From positions 2,581,501-2,645,500 of the forward strand of contig NZ_WWFG01000001.1 in the NCBI RefSeq assembly GCF_026127265.1: a stretch of 64,000 nt of DNA, read 5' to 3'. Below are positions 18,940 through 27,951 of the stretch, piece after piece (positions within the stretch are counted from its first letter, which is position 1; each line of letters opens with the position of its first letter). A program made the translations under genes and the position numbers. The notes under the pieces were generated by a model. That model was not told the DNA's origin, made no database searches, and saw nothing but the letters and a program-made list of their open reading frames with translations. The stretch comes from Nostoc sp. KVJ3. Lineage in GTDB: Bacteria; Cyanobacteriota; Cyanobacteriia; Cyanobacteriales; Nostocaceae.

Positions 18940-19200
18940 TCCATATCCGGTTAAACACTTGTCATTGCGTACTCCGTTGGAGAACCCGAACGCGAATAGC
19001 GTCTCCGAAGGAGAAGGGTATGGAGTGAAGCATAAGTCCTTCGGACACGCTTCGCGAACACAGAGTCCTGGTGATTGCAACTCTTGGAGAAGCTACGCGT
19101 AGCAATATCCCCGTTCGCGTAGCGTGTCGTAGACAAGGGCTACGCTCCAGTTCGTTGCGCTCGCAATGACATATCGTAAGTAATTTGGCGGACATGATAT
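18940..19200. mobile_element. MITE-like repeat family 2, copy 1
   Basis: About 260 bp matching 60031-60254. Outer ends CATATCCGG / CGGACATGATAT and inner ends TTGTCATTGCG / CGCAATGAC are inverted. The interior has GAACGCGAATAGCGTCTC and the 29-bp module at 19030-19058 shared with family 1 copy 2. Non-coding. Confidence 0.8.
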
Positions 19201-19237
19201 AGAACCCCGTCATAAAACATAATTACGACTTGTTTAA

Positions 19238-19266
19238 GTAGAGACGTTGTAGTGCAACGTCTCTAC
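19238..19266. repeat. GTAGAGACG-family palindrome
   Basis: GTAGAGACGTTG at the left pairs with CAACGTCTCTAC at the right; 29 bp in all. Same outer bases as other family members with a different inner stem. Confidence 0.7.
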
Positions 19267-19297
19267 ATCCAGATTCATACCTCGATTCAGCAACATC

Positions 19298-19564
19298 CTA
19301 TTTTGATTTTCGTGTTGACTTTGGCGGCGTTCTGTGTCCTCCAAAGTATTTCTCACTGCGATAACGTAACCACACCCGCAATACTTGGGGAATCCGATCT
19401 TTCTCTTCCTTACTTAAGGTATTGTAAAGGGCTAATGCGCGATCGCGCTCACCCCGACAGGCAGCATTGTTGTGGGCATCCCAATAGCTGCGGGCTACCC
19501 GAATCCGGCGACAGACTTCTTTAATCAGTGCGTCTTTAGTAAGTGGAGTATCTGATTTCGCCAT
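19298..19564 (-). CDS. Small conserved cyanobacterial protein of unknown function
   Basis: 88 residues from ATG 19564 (MAKSDTPLTKDALIKEV); an ATG two codons earlier is also possible. Soluble and basic, with VCRRIRVARSYWDAHNNAAC, RDRALALYNTLSKEEKDRIPQVLRVWLRYRSEKYFG and a Lys/Arg-rich tail. It has the feel of a conserved cyanobacterial hypothetical protein (helical, perhaps nucleic-acid-binding), but I cannot name a domain. Downstream, on the same strand, is the ureohydrolase. Confidence 0.62.
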   Translation of the reverse strand: MAKSDTPLTKDALIKEVCRRIRVARSYWDAHNNAACRGERDRALALYNTLSKEEKDRIPQVLRVWLRYRSEKYFGGHRTPPKSTRKSK

Positions 19565-19600
19565 AAACAACTAGATAATTGAACAAAGTCGAAGCTTGAA

Positions 19601-20647
19601 TTACGAATTACGAATTATTGACAAGTCCATCAAGTTTGCCAGCTTGTAAACTACCCGCGCCCCGACATTACCATCCCACTCAGCATCACCGACTTCACAG
19701 AGATCAAAACCAATAATTTTTCTTCCACTATTGACTAATTCCCGGAGCAGACAAAAAGTTTGCTCTAATTCCAATCCACCTGGAACCGGAGTACCAGTAC
19801 TGGGGCAGAGTTTTGGATCTAGACCATCTATATCAAAGCTAATGTAAACATACTCAGGTAAATGACTGATAATTTCTCGGCATAAATCAATCCAAGTTGT
19901 TCCAGAATAAAGTTTTTGTTTAATAGCTGGGTCGTAATAAGCAATAATGCGATCGCTAGATTGGTCAATCATTTGCACTTCATCGTGACTAATATCACGC
20001 AAACCCACTTGCACTAGCTTAGAAATTTGCGGTATTTTCATCGCATTAAACATAATAGAAGCATGAGAAAACTCAAATCCCTCATAACCATCGCGTAAAT
20101 CTGCGTGGGCATCAATGTGCAGAATGCCATAGTTTTCATACTTAGCCGCTAATGCTTGGAAATAACCTAACGGCGAACTGTGATCTCCACCAATCACCGC
20201 AACTCGTTTACCATGATTAATTGCTTCTTGGCAATTTTCAAACAGCCATTGATTAACCTGTTGACAAGCCTGATTAATTTCTGTGAGGACAGGTGTTAAA
20301 TCTGGTGTATCTGATAGTTCTTGACCTTCGGCTAATCGCTGAATAATTTTTGCTGCCAAGGTGCGATAGTATGTATTCTTCTCTAAAATATCTTGGGGGA
20401 TTTCCATCATGAAAATTCCCTGCTTCCAACCACTAGGGTGATCGAAATCGAACAAATCTAGTTGAGTCGAAGCATCTAGAATTCGCTGTGGGCCATTAGC
20501 TGTACCTGCACCGTATGAAACAGTGACTTCCCACGGCACACCAAAGACAATCAGGTTAGCAGATTCATAATCACAGGGCAAACCTAAGAGGTTGCCGTTT
20601 ATTTCACCTACGCCGCTAGGATTGTAGTCTTGTAGTTGATTACTCAT
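19601..20647 (-). CDS. speB: Agmatinase/arginase-family ureohydrolase
   Basis: 348 residues from ATG 20647 (MSNQLQDYNPSGVGEINGN); upstream in-frame ATGs give unlikely basic tails. The ureohydrolase fold is shown by GGDHSSPLGYF, HIDAHADL and SFDIDGLDP, which provide the two-metal ligands. Members hydrolyse agmatine, arginine or, for cyanobacterial relatives such as GdmH, free guanidine. I cannot tell the substrate from the motifs alone. It is longer than E. coli SpeB (306), with an extra N-terminal segment. No nickel-accessory genes are adjacent. Confidence 0.85.
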   Translation of the reverse strand: MSNQLQDYNPSGVGEINGNLLGLPCDYESANLIVFGVPWEVTVSYGAGTANGPQRILDASTQLDLFDFDHPSGWKQGIFMMEIPQDILEKNTYYRTLAAKIIQRLAEGQELSDTPDLTPVLTEINQACQQVNQWLFENCQEAINHGKRVAVIGGDHSSPLGYFQALAAKYENYGILHIDAHADLRDGYEGFEFSHASIMFNAMKIPQISKLVQVGLRDISHDEVQMIDQSSDRIIAYYDPAIKQKLYSGTTWIDLCREIISHLPEYVYISFDIDGLDPKLCPSTGTPVPGGLELEQTFCLLRELVNSGRKIIGFDLCEVGDAEWDGNVGARVVYKLANLMDLSIIRNS

Positions 20648-20767
20648 CAAGTGTCTTCTGGATTTACGTGGATAGACAGCACGCTGCCTATGTGACATCT
20701 GCATTGTAATCAAAATTTTTCATCGGCGGTATGAAAGCAGTTTGGGCATTACACAAAATGCCTTATG

Positions 20768-20961
20768 GCGGTTCTCATTTATGTGAGGTACACCCGTAGG
20801 CAATACTGCGTAGGTTTTGGAATTTCTTGGTTGAGGCAAGCTGTTCTTGAGCAGGGGAAGAGTTTTGCCTCCCCTGCTCCCCCTGCCTCCGCTGCTTATC
20901 CGAGCAGTATTGCCCCTACACCTTACGAGATGATGTTGTACCACATTTGAATGGGAACCGC
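20768..20961. mobile_element. MITE-like element with GCGGTTC ends
   Basis: About 195 bp; left end GCGGTTCTCATTTATGTGAG and right end (inverted) GCGGTTCCCATTCAAATGTG are imperfect terminal repeats. The interior has G/C-rich tracts but no gene. Confidence 0.6.
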
Positions 20962-21016
20962 TATAGCTATGTTTGAGCTAAGGCAGTTTCGTTAGGTTCA
21001 ATTTTTTACTATCTAA

Positions 21017-21041
21017 AGAGACGTAGCACTGCTACGTCTCT
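21017..21041. repeat. GTAGAGACG-family palindrome after flv
   Basis: AGAGACGTAGC pairs with GCTACGTCTCT, just downstream of the flv1-like gene on the minus strand; could act as its terminator. Confidence 0.6.
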
Positions 21042-21048
21042 ATATTCA

Positions 21049-22761
21049 TTAATAATGAGTGCCGGTTTTGCGATGGTTAATTGCAGTAACCGCATCAGGC
21101 TTGAGTAATTTACCTTCATCTACAGTTGCATACACAACCCAGTGATCGCCACATTCTAGACGTTGGTTGACAGAGCATTCCAAATATGCTAGAGCGTCCG
21201 TGAGGATGGTACAACCGTTATCTGCAAGTGCTGTACTAAAGTTGGCAAATCGGTCTTCCCCAGGCGCAAAAGATTTACGGAAATGCTTCATGTAATCTTG
21301 ATGATGACCTTCAGGTAGAATATTCAAGGCAAACTTACCGCCTGGATACATCAAAGATTCGATCGCTCGATCTTTAGCGATCGCAATACTTATTCCGGGT
21401 GGGTTAAAGGTGGCTTGAGAAACCCAAGCACCTAGCATTCCGGTGGATACTTCTCCTTGTTTAGCTGAGATTACGCATACGGAACCAACAATACGACCAA
21501 CAGCCTGTTCCACTGGGGTCGCTGCTTGTTGTGGTACACGTACCTTTTTAGCTTTTTTCAGGGTTTGGGCAAAGTCTGTGCCTAATTCTTCACAGAATTT
21601 GAGAGTGACATCATCAGGTTTAAACTTCACCTTTAAGGTATCAAAGCCAAAGCGATATCCAGAATCCCGGAGTTTACCTTCGATTAAGTCAAATGCTTCG
21701 CCACTCCAGCCGTAGGAACCAAAGACCCCAGCGAGTTTACTATTGTCACCGCTTGAGATCACAATCCCTAAAGCAGTATGAATAGGAGTTGGTGCATGAC
21801 CACCGATGGTAGGAGAACCGATGATAAAACCTTCTGACTGTGCTAAATTGATGCGAATTTCATCAGGAGTAGCAAATTCGCAGTTAATTGATTTGACTGC
21901 GACTCCACCTTTAGTTAATCCCAGAGCGATCGCTTGTGCTAAAGTCGCCGTATTCCCGTAAGCTGAAGCGTAAAGTAGGGCAACAGAAATCTCGCGATCG
22001 TTGTGAGAACGGCTCCATTCTCCATAAGCTTTGGTAAGCTCGATTAAGCCGGTGCGTACTAAAGGCCCGTGACCCACAGCATACATTCTCACCTGCAAAT
22101 CTGATATTTTCTCCAAAGCTGCTTGCACATGAGTAGCTTGGGGAGCCATTAAGCAGTTAAAGTAATAACGCTGGTCTTCTTTGAGTGCTTCCCAGTTATC
22201 ATCAAAGACCTCATCGCCACAGAGATGAGTTGCAAATAACTTATCTGTGTAAAGAATTTGGGTTTGCTGATCGTAGGTACAAAGTCCTTCCGGCCAACGG
22301 GGACTAGGAGTGGGGAGGAATTTTAAAACATGACCTTTACCTAAATCCAGAGTTTCTTTCCCCCGCATCACCAAGACGTTCAAATCTTGCTCTAGGAAAG
22401 CAGCACGCAAATTGTTCGCACCGGGAAGAGAACAGACAAAAGTTACCTGTGGTGCCAGTTCTAAAATTGCTTTGAGGGTTGCAACTCGGTTAGGATTAAA
22501 GTGACCCAGGATTATATAATCCAAAGTTGTCAAATCTACAGTCTGCCGCAATGCCTCTAAATAAATTTCGGTAAAGCTTTCTGGCGGTGGATCAATAAGT
22601 GCGGTTTTATCAGCTTCAATTAAATAGCAATTGGAAGTAGTACCTCTTTCAAGTGCATATTCAATTTCAAACCGCAGACGTGACCAACTACGTGCCCTGA
22701 TCGCCTTAGTATTTGTAGCAATTGGTAAAACTTGTACGTCGCGTGGCTTGGAATTGGTCAT
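21049..22761 (-). CDS. flv1: Flavodiiron protein, A type (Flv1-like)
   Basis: 570 residues: an MBL-like diiron domain (~1-265), a flavodoxin domain (VALLYASAYGNTATLAQAI, ~ residue 260 on) and a C-terminal flavin reductase domain (~ residue 415 on), the three-domain form special to oxygenic phototrophs. The diiron site is non-canonical: GHFNPNRVATL replaces H-x-E-x-D-H, and PRWPEG / TDKLFATH replace the His and Asp of the partner gene. This is typical of Flv1/Flv2, which work as the non-canonical half of a heteromer reducing O2 to water with photosynthetic electrons. Located 339 bp after the B-type gene. No Sll0218-like gene lies between them, arguing against an flv4-2 operon. Confidence 0.85.
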   Translation of the reverse strand: MTNSKPRDVQVLPIATNTKAIRARSWSRLRFEIEYALERGTTSNCYLIEADKTALIDPPPESFTEIYLEALRQTVDLTTLDYIILGHFNPNRVATLKAILELAPQVTFVCSLPGANNLRAAFLEQDLNVLVMRGKETLDLGKGHVLKFLPTPSPRWPEGLCTYDQQTQILYTDKLFATHLCGDEVFDDNWEALKEDQRYYFNCLMAPQATHVQAALEKISDLQVRMYAVGHGPLVRTGLIELTKAYGEWSRSHNDREISVALLYASAYGNTATLAQAIALGLTKGGVAVKSINCEFATPDEIRINLAQSEGFIIGSPTIGGHAPTPIHTALGIVISSGDNSKLAGVFGSYGWSGEAFDLIEGKLRDSGYRFGFDTLKVKFKPDDVTLKFCEELGTDFAQTLKKAKKVRVPQQAATPVEQAVGRIVGSVCVISAKQGEVSTGMLGAWVSQATFNPPGISIAIAKDRAIESLMYPGGKFALNILPEGHHQDYMKHFRKSFAPGEDRFANFSTALADNGCTILTDALAYLECSVNQRLECGDHWVVYATVDEGKLLKPDAVTAINHRKTGTHY

Positions 22762-22841
22762 AGCTGTTAAAGATTTGGGAATTGGGCATTGGAGAAGATG
22801 AGGGAGATGAGGGGAATGAGGTTCTGATGCTGAAGCTTGAG

Positions 22842-22904
22842 CCTTTGAACCTCGAAGTTACACCTTTGAACCTCGAAGTTGCACCTTTGAGCCTGAAACT
22901 TTAA
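22842..22904. repeat. Three 21-bp tandem repeats between the flv genes
   Basis: Three units near CCTTTGAACCTCGAAGTTAC at 22842, 22863 and 22884, the last more diverged. Third 21-bp array in the window. Confidence 0.75.
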
Positions 22905-22949
22905 GTTCCAACTCTCCCCTTCATCTTTCGATCCGGTTCGGATAAGACT

Positions 22950-23036
22950 TGATCCCCCCAACCCCCTTAAAAAGGGGGGCTAAGAATGGATGGCTCTATT
23001 TCCCCCTTTTTAAGGGGGACTAAGGGGAATCTTAAG
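22950..23036. repeat. C/G-rich inverted repeat (CCCCCTTTTTAAGGGGG type)
   Basis: Two nested hairpin motifs, CCCCCTTAAAAAGGGGG and CCCCCTTTTTAAGGGGG. The arrangement resembles the interior of the MITE at 33999-34146 in opposite orientation. Confidence 0.65.
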
Positions 23037-23100
23037 GACTTGCACCTAACCGAAACGTATTGACTCAGCACTCATTACTCAGGACTCAGCACTGTTTCCG

Positions 23101-24840
23101 TTAGTAGTAATTACCTACTTTGCGATGACGAACGGCTGTGAGTCCATCGTTTTTGGAAACACGACCTTCTTGGACGGTGCAGTATAAAATCCAGTGGTCG
23201 CTGCATTCCATGCTGCTTTGGATTTCACATTCCATGTATGCCAGAGCATCAGTTAGAATCGGAGAACCGTTTTTCGCGGTTTGAGTTTTTACTCCTGCAA
23301 AGCGGTCAGCACCGGGATGCAAGCGCTTGAGAAAGTGTTTCTTGAGTTCTTGAAAATTGCCTTCTTCCAAAACGTTGAGGACGAAGCGATCGCCTACTTG
23401 CATTAAGGAATCAATGGCGCGGTCTTTAGCAACGGCTATTGTCAATCCTAATGGTTGCAAACTCGCTTGCGTTACCCAAGATGCCAGCATTGCACTTGAG
23501 ACATTATCTTTTTTAGTAGTGACTATATATAGTCCACTACTAATGCGACCCAATGCCTTTTCCATGTTGACATCAAGAGACTTGATTTGCTTGATGTTGC
23601 GATCGCGCACTAACAATTGTCCGATGTCTTTACCCGCTTCTTCACACAACTGGAATGTTGATGCGGTGGGAGCCTCTTTAATCCGAATGGGTGGGAAAGC
23701 TTCTTTGATGCCAGAGTCAAGAAATTGTCTGCGGAGTGTATCAATGGGTTCATCATCCCCACCGTAACATTCAAACAGCCCAAGAAATTGCTTGTTCTTG
23801 GCGACAGCTAGCACCGAACTGATACTAGCTTGGGCGGCGGCGGCGGTACTTGGGGGCATACCAATAATAATGCCAGAGGCTCTACCAGCTAGCTCTTGAA
23901 TTTCTTGGCTTTCAGCAGTACTCAAATCGAGTACTTCTACGCCAACCCCAGTTTTTAGGATACCTTCGGCAATTGCGTGACCAAGGCGTTCGCCATATCC
24001 GTAATCTGAGACAAAAAACAAGCCAACTGTGGTTTCTGCTTTAGCTTGTTTTTGGCTCCAATTTTCGTAGCACCCGGTTAAAACATCTAGATGGTGGTAT
24101 AATAAAGGGCCGTGACCATTGGCAATTATATTAATCTTTCCGAGATCACCCATCCGTTTCATCGCATTCAGCAGCGAACGAGCGTTAGGGCCCATCAAGC
24201 AGTCGTAGTAAAATCTAAAGTCAGCTTCGATCGCTTCTAAATCTTCGTCAAAGGTGCGATCGTCACAAAAATGCATCCCAAAAGCATCACAGGTATAGAG
24301 AATTTGGGTTTTGCGGTCAAAGCTAAAGATTGTATCTGGCCAGTGCAGATTAGGCGCACTCACGAATTCCATTTCGTGACCTTTGCCGATATCTATGCGA
24401 TCGCCAGTTTTGACAACCCGCTTAGAAAAAGGATCGTGGACTAAGCCTTCTAAAAATTGAAGCGCAACTTTTGAGGCTAAAACAGTAGCTCTAGGAGCTA
24501 ATTGCAGCACATCTTCTACTAAGCCGCTGTGGTCTGGCTCTGTGTGACTGACAATTATGTAATCAATTGTTTTGGGGTTAACAAGACCTTTGAGAGTCTC
24601 TAAATACAGATCGCGAAACTTCTGGTGAGAAGTATCAATCAAAACTGTTTGTTCACCCCGAATTAGATATGAATTGTAGGTTGTGCCGTTTTGCAGTCCG
24701 AATTCGATATCGAAGCGATCGCGATCCCAATCAAGAGAGCGAATCGCCGTTGTGTTAGGGGCAATTTCTACAGTTTGTATAGTTAGCCGATGTTGAACGT
24801 TCTCTGAGTGGGCATTGCCTGTCGTAGACATCGCTACCAT
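23101..24840 (-). CDS. flv3: Flavodiiron protein, B type (Flv3-like)
   Basis: 579 residues with MBL-like diiron, flavodoxin and flavin reductase domains. The diiron ligands are canonical: SHTEPDHSG (H-x-E-x-D-H), His in NLHWPDT, Asp in YTCDAFGMH and His in ANGHGPLL. The flavodoxin part is VGLFFVSDYGYGERLGHAI. With its Flv1-type partner it performs Mehler-like O2 photoreduction. The order flv3-flv1 on one strand, with nothing but repeats between, recalls the heterocyst-type flv3B-flv1B pair of Anabaena; vegetative-type cannot be excluded. ATG at 24831 is an alternative start. Confidence 0.87.
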   Translation of the reverse strand: MVAMSTTGNAHSENVQHRLTIQTVEIAPNTTAIRSLDWDRDRFDIEFGLQNGTTYNSYLIRGEQTVLIDTSHQKFRDLYLETLKGLVNPKTIDYIIVSHTEPDHSGLVEDVLQLAPRATVLASKVALQFLEGLVHDPFSKRVVKTGDRIDIGKGHEMEFVSAPNLHWPDTIFSFDRKTQILYTCDAFGMHFCDDRTFDEDLEAIEADFRFYYDCLMGPNARSLLNAMKRMGDLGKINIIANGHGPLLYHHLDVLTGCYENWSQKQAKAETTVGLFFVSDYGYGERLGHAIAEGILKTGVGVEVLDLSTAESQEIQELAGRASGIIIGMPPSTAAAAQASISSVLAVAKNKQFLGLFECYGGDDEPIDTLRRQFLDSGIKEAFPPIRIKEAPTASTFQLCEEAGKDIGQLLVRDRNIKQIKSLDVNMEKALGRISSGLYIVTTKKDNVSSAMLASWVTQASLQPLGLTIAVAKDRAIDSLMQVGDRFVLNVLEEGNFQELKKHFLKRLHPGADRFAGVKTQTAKNGSPILTDALAYMECEIQSSMECSDHWILYCTVQEGRVSKNDGLTAVRHRKVGNYY

Positions 24841-25231
24841 TATTCGTCTCCGAGCGCAAATTGTCAGGTTTTTCTTCTGCCCCCATTCTCTCTATTATTT
24901 TTTGTTTAAGTTGTAATAAATATCAGTTTTTGAAAATTTTAACTTGTATCAATTATTGCTTTTTTTTAGCAAAAAATATGACTCAAAAAATCTACTCAAT
25001 ATTAATTGATTACGAAAAATATACTTAGTATTTGTTTTGGCTATTTTATTTGATTTTATCCTAACTTAAAAATATCATCTTCTTTATATTATTTGATAAT
25101 AAAAACTGAAAAAAATAAAACTAACTTACGTATCATAGGATTACTATTTGATTTTTGAACAGATACGTAGGTGAGGCAGTCCGATCTTGGGGGTTTCCCC
25201 TAGAAGGAACTGCCGATATTCACGACAATGC
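24841..25231. other. AT-rich region upstream of flv3
   Basis: 390 bp, strongly AT-rich, expected to hold the flv3-flv1 promoter and the 3' end of the trp/aro operon. No gene or named repeat seen. Confidence 0.45.
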
Positions 25232-26347
25232 TTATGCCGTTGGGACAGTCGATGAGAGTTCTGAGGTAAGGAGAATTTGGGTTTCAGGAATGCGAGTAAA
25301 TGCAGGTGTAGACCAGCGACCGACTACTTTGCCGAGAACTGATATATCCTGAACTAAGCGGTCAAATTTATCAGGGGTGAGAGATTGGGGCCCATCAGAT
25401 AAAGCTTTCGCTGGATTGGGGTGAACTTCAATCATTAAGGCATCTGTACCAGCTGCCAAGGCAGCCATTGCCATTGATGGAACATATTCAGACCTACCCG
25501 TACCATGACTAGGATCGATCATAATTGGTAAATGGGTTAGCGATCGCAATACCGGAAGCACTGATAAATCTAAAGTATTGCGGGCATATTTGCCATCAAA
25601 GGTTCTGATTCCTCGCTCACAAAGAATTACATTTGGGTTCCCAGATGCCAAAATATATTCTGCTGCCATTAGCCACTCGTCAATTGTGGCAGACATCCCC
25701 CGCTTTAACAGCACGGGTTTATCTTGAGCGCCTACCTTTTTCAGCAGCGAAAAGTTGTGCATATTCCTAGCACCGATTTGGATTATGTCAGCTACTCTCG
25801 CCACTGCCGATAAATCGGCAGCATCCATCAATTCTGTGACGATACCCAAACCAGTAGCTTCCCGCGCTGCGGCTAATAAATCTAAAGCACTTTCACCATA
25901 ACCTTGAAAGGCATAAGGTGAAGTGCGAGGTTTGTAAGCTCCACCACGGAGAAATTGCGCTCCTGCTGCCTTGACGCGCTTTGCTGTTTCGACAATCATC
26001 GCTTCATTTTCAACGGAACAAGGGCCAGCTACTACGACGATGGGGTGATGTTCGCCGAAATAGACATCACCGTTGGGTGTAGGTACGACAACCTCGCTGG
26101 CTTCTCCATGTCGGAATTCTCGGCTTACCCGCTTGAAAGGTTGTTGCACTCGTAATACTTGCTCAATCCAAGGGCTGAATTCTTGAACCTGCAATTTATC
26201 GATGCTGGTGGTATCACCAATTAGCCCCAGCACAGCTTTATGAGTGCCAACGCTTTTTTCTACCGTAACTCCCCAAGTCTCACTCACTTCTTGGCTAATG
26301 CGAGTAATTTCCTCAACAGGCGTACCGCTCTTAAGTATGATAATCAT
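25232..26347 (-). CDS. aroG: 3-deoxy-7-phosphoheptulonate (DAHP) synthase, type I beta
   Basis: 371 residues. An N-terminal ferredoxin-like regulatory domain (MIIILKSGTPVEEITRISQE, ~1-90) precedes the barrel with VVVAGPCSVEN, LRGGAYKPRTSPYAFQG, LLKRGMSATIDEWL, DPSHGTGRSEYV and IEVHPNPAKALSDGPQS, the KDO8PS-like type. It condenses PEP with erythrose-4-phosphate, the first step to chorismate. AAGGA lies 8 nt before the ATG. Last gene of the scytonemin-linked aromatic operon, as in N. punctiforme, supplying extra precursor under UV induction. Confidence 0.93.
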   Translation of the reverse strand: MIIILKSGTPVEEITRISQEVSETWGVTVEKSVGTHKAVLGLIGDTTSIDKLQVQEFSPWIEQVLRVQQPFKRVSREFRHGEASEVVVPTPNGDVYFGEHHPIVVVAGPCSVENEAMIVETAKRVKAAGAQFLRGGAYKPRTSPYAFQGYGESALDLLAAAREATGLGIVTELMDAADLSAVARVADIIQIGARNMHNFSLLKKVGAQDKPVLLKRGMSATIDEWLMAAEYILASGNPNVILCERGIRTFDGKYARNTLDLSVLPVLRSLTHLPIMIDPSHGTGRSEYVPSMAMAALAAGTDALMIEVHPNPAKALSDGPQSLTPDKFDRLVQDISVLGKVVGRWSTPAFTRIPETQILLTSELSSTVPTA

Positions 26348-26390
26348 CTGTTTTTCCTTGTGTATAGTTTGTGGGTGTGAAGGCTAATCA

Positions 26391-26579
26391 TTGCAGGTCA
26401 ATGCATTGGCGTTGCAGGTCAATGTATTGGCATTGCAGGTCGATGTATTGACATTGCAGGTCGATGTATTGGCATTGCAGGTCGATGCATTGGCATTGCA
26501 AGTCGATGCATTGGCATTGCAAGTCGATGCATTGACATTGCAGGTCGATGTATTAACATTGCAGGTCAAGGATATAAGG
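26391..26579. repeat. Nine 21-bp tandem repeats between trpD and aroG
   Basis: Units of TTGCAGGTCGATGTATTGGC plus one base, starting at 26391, 26412, 26433, 26454, 26475, 26496, 26517, 26538 and 26559. Variation is confined to a few positions. No spacers, so not CRISPR. The plus-strand frame is open and would encode LQVDALA heptads, but it has no start signal. Confidence 0.88.
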
Positions 26580-26647
26580 CAGCTTTAGAAAACTTGTCTG
26601 TAAATCGTAGCCTCGTAGAAGAGTGAGGCTGGACGGGAAAAATTCGT

Positions 26648-27742
26648 CTAGTGCAAAAATTCAGCAAGTTGTTCTAATTTTGTCCAAGCCGCACCGCTTT
26701 GCAGAATTTCCTTAGCGAGGACAATACCTTTAACACAACCAACTAAAATATCTGTTTCTCCATGAATGGCTTCACCAACTTGGAGCGCTAGCGCTGTATT
26801 TAAAGCAACAACATCCTGCTGTGCTTGAGTGCCTTTACCTTGGAGAACTGCCTTCAAAATTTCGGCATTTTCTTGGACATCTCCACCGCGCAAAGCCTCA
26901 GTGGGGGCAAAACTCAAACCAAGTTCTTGAGGGTTCAGCGTTAGAGAACGCACCTTTTTATCTTGGAGTACAGCTAAGTCAGTGACATCTGCTAAACCAG
27001 CTTCATCTAAACGTTCGCGTCCATGAAGTGCGATCGCTTGTTGACATCCCAATTGCGATAAAGCTTGCACAATTTCCTCTAGTAAAAGCGGATCGTTGAT
27101 ACCAATAATTTGCCCCGTTGGTCGCATGGGATTTACTAGCGGGCCGAGTAAATTAAAAACAGTCCGTACCTTCAAAGTTTTTCGCAAAGTTGCGATCGCT
27201 TTGAGTGCAGGATGCCAACCGGGAGCAAACAAAAAGGTGATTCCAATCTCACCCACTGCGGCTTGTACTTTCTCAGGAGTGGCGTTGAGATTTATCCCCA
27301 AAGCTTCCAGCACATCAGCCGAACCAGTCTTACTAGATGCCGAACGATTGCCATGTTTGGCAACTTTTACCCCGGCGGCGGCGGCAACAAAGGCGACAGC
27401 AGTGGAAATATTAAAAGTGGAAGCGCCATCTCCACCAGTTCCGCAGGTGTCAATTAGGGGAGACGCAATTAATCGGGTCTCTAGGGGAGGGGATTGGGAT
27501 TGTAAGACGCTAGCCATGCCTACTAATTCTTCGGCAGATACGCCTTTGGCTTGAATTGCGGTTAAAATCGCTCCTGATAAAACATGGGGAATGGAATCTG
27601 TGAGCCAACCGTGCATCAAATCTGTAGCTTGAGAAACCGTCAACGATTGCCGATTTAGCAACTGTTGTAATAAAGCTGGCCAGTTGTAAAACTCAGAAGA
27701 GATGGCGATTTTGTCAGGTGGAGTTTGAGTTACAGCGCTCAT
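26648..27742 (-). CDS. trpD: Anthranilate phosphoribosyltransferase
   Basis: 364 residues from ATG 27742 (MSAVTQTPPDKIAISSEFYN); the frame extends 49 codons upstream into dispersed repeat sequence, which I reject. It transfers phosphoribose to anthranilate. Visible are IDTCGTGGDGASTFNISTA (PRPP-binding GTGGD), VAKHGNRSASSKTGSADVLEALG, and FNLLGPLVNPMRP. Part of the scytonemin-linked trp set, between trpB and aroG. Confidence 0.93.
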   Translation of the reverse strand: MSAVTQTPPDKIAISSEFYNWPALLQQLLNRQSLTVSQATDLMHGWLTDSIPHVLSGAILTAIQAKGVSAEELVGMASVLQSQSPPLETRLIASPLIDTCGTGGDGASTFNISTAVAFVAAAAGVKVAKHGNRSASSKTGSADVLEALGINLNATPEKVQAAVGEIGITFLFAPGWHPALKAIATLRKTLKVRTVFNLLGPLVNPMRPTGQIIGINDPLLLEEIVQALSQLGCQQAIALHGRERLDEAGLADVTDLAVLQDKKVRSLTLNPQELGLSFAPTEALRGGDVQENAEILKAVLQGKGTQAQQDVVALNTALALQVGEAIHGETDILVGCVKGIVLAKEILQSGAAWTKLEQLAEFLH

Positions 27743-27774
27743 TTTGTTAAGAGTCAAAATTTTAGTCAATAAAT

Positions 27775-27935
27775 TCCTCTTTACTCTGTGTTCTCTGCGC
27801 GGCAGTCGCTCATGGGGAAACCCCCTTGGCGCTAGCCTCTCCCTTTGGGAGAAGACCGCGTTGCCTTGCCTCTGTGGTTTAAAAATCAATTACTTTTCAA
27901 CCGCAGAGGCACAGAGAGCGCTGAGAAAAAACTTT
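27775..27935. repeat. Intergenic inverted repeat between trpB and trpD
   Basis: CTCTGTGTTCTCTGCGCGGC and, inverted, CCGCAGAGGCACAGAGAGCG flank CCTTGGCGCTAGCCTCTCCC-type short repeats. This class of CGCAGAG repeat recurs at 41161-41180 and 42480-42500. Confidence 0.6.
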
Positions 27936-27951
27936 ACAAGTCCCTTGAATG

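Noticed and set aside
23357..23767. 136-codon frame opposite flv3
   Set aside because: Antisense shadow of a gene with clear domains.
21049..24840. flv4-flv2 operon
   Set aside because: No Sll0218-like gene between them; the order and residues fit an Flv3/Flv1 pair better, although A/B subtype is not resolved.
26391..26588. 65-residue plus-strand heptad-repeat frame
   Set aside because: No start signal and made only of the 21-bp array; kept as a repeat and noted as a finding.
27743..27889. N-terminal extension of trpD
   Set aside because: The extra 49 codons are dispersed repeat sequence; the family N-terminus begins at 27742.
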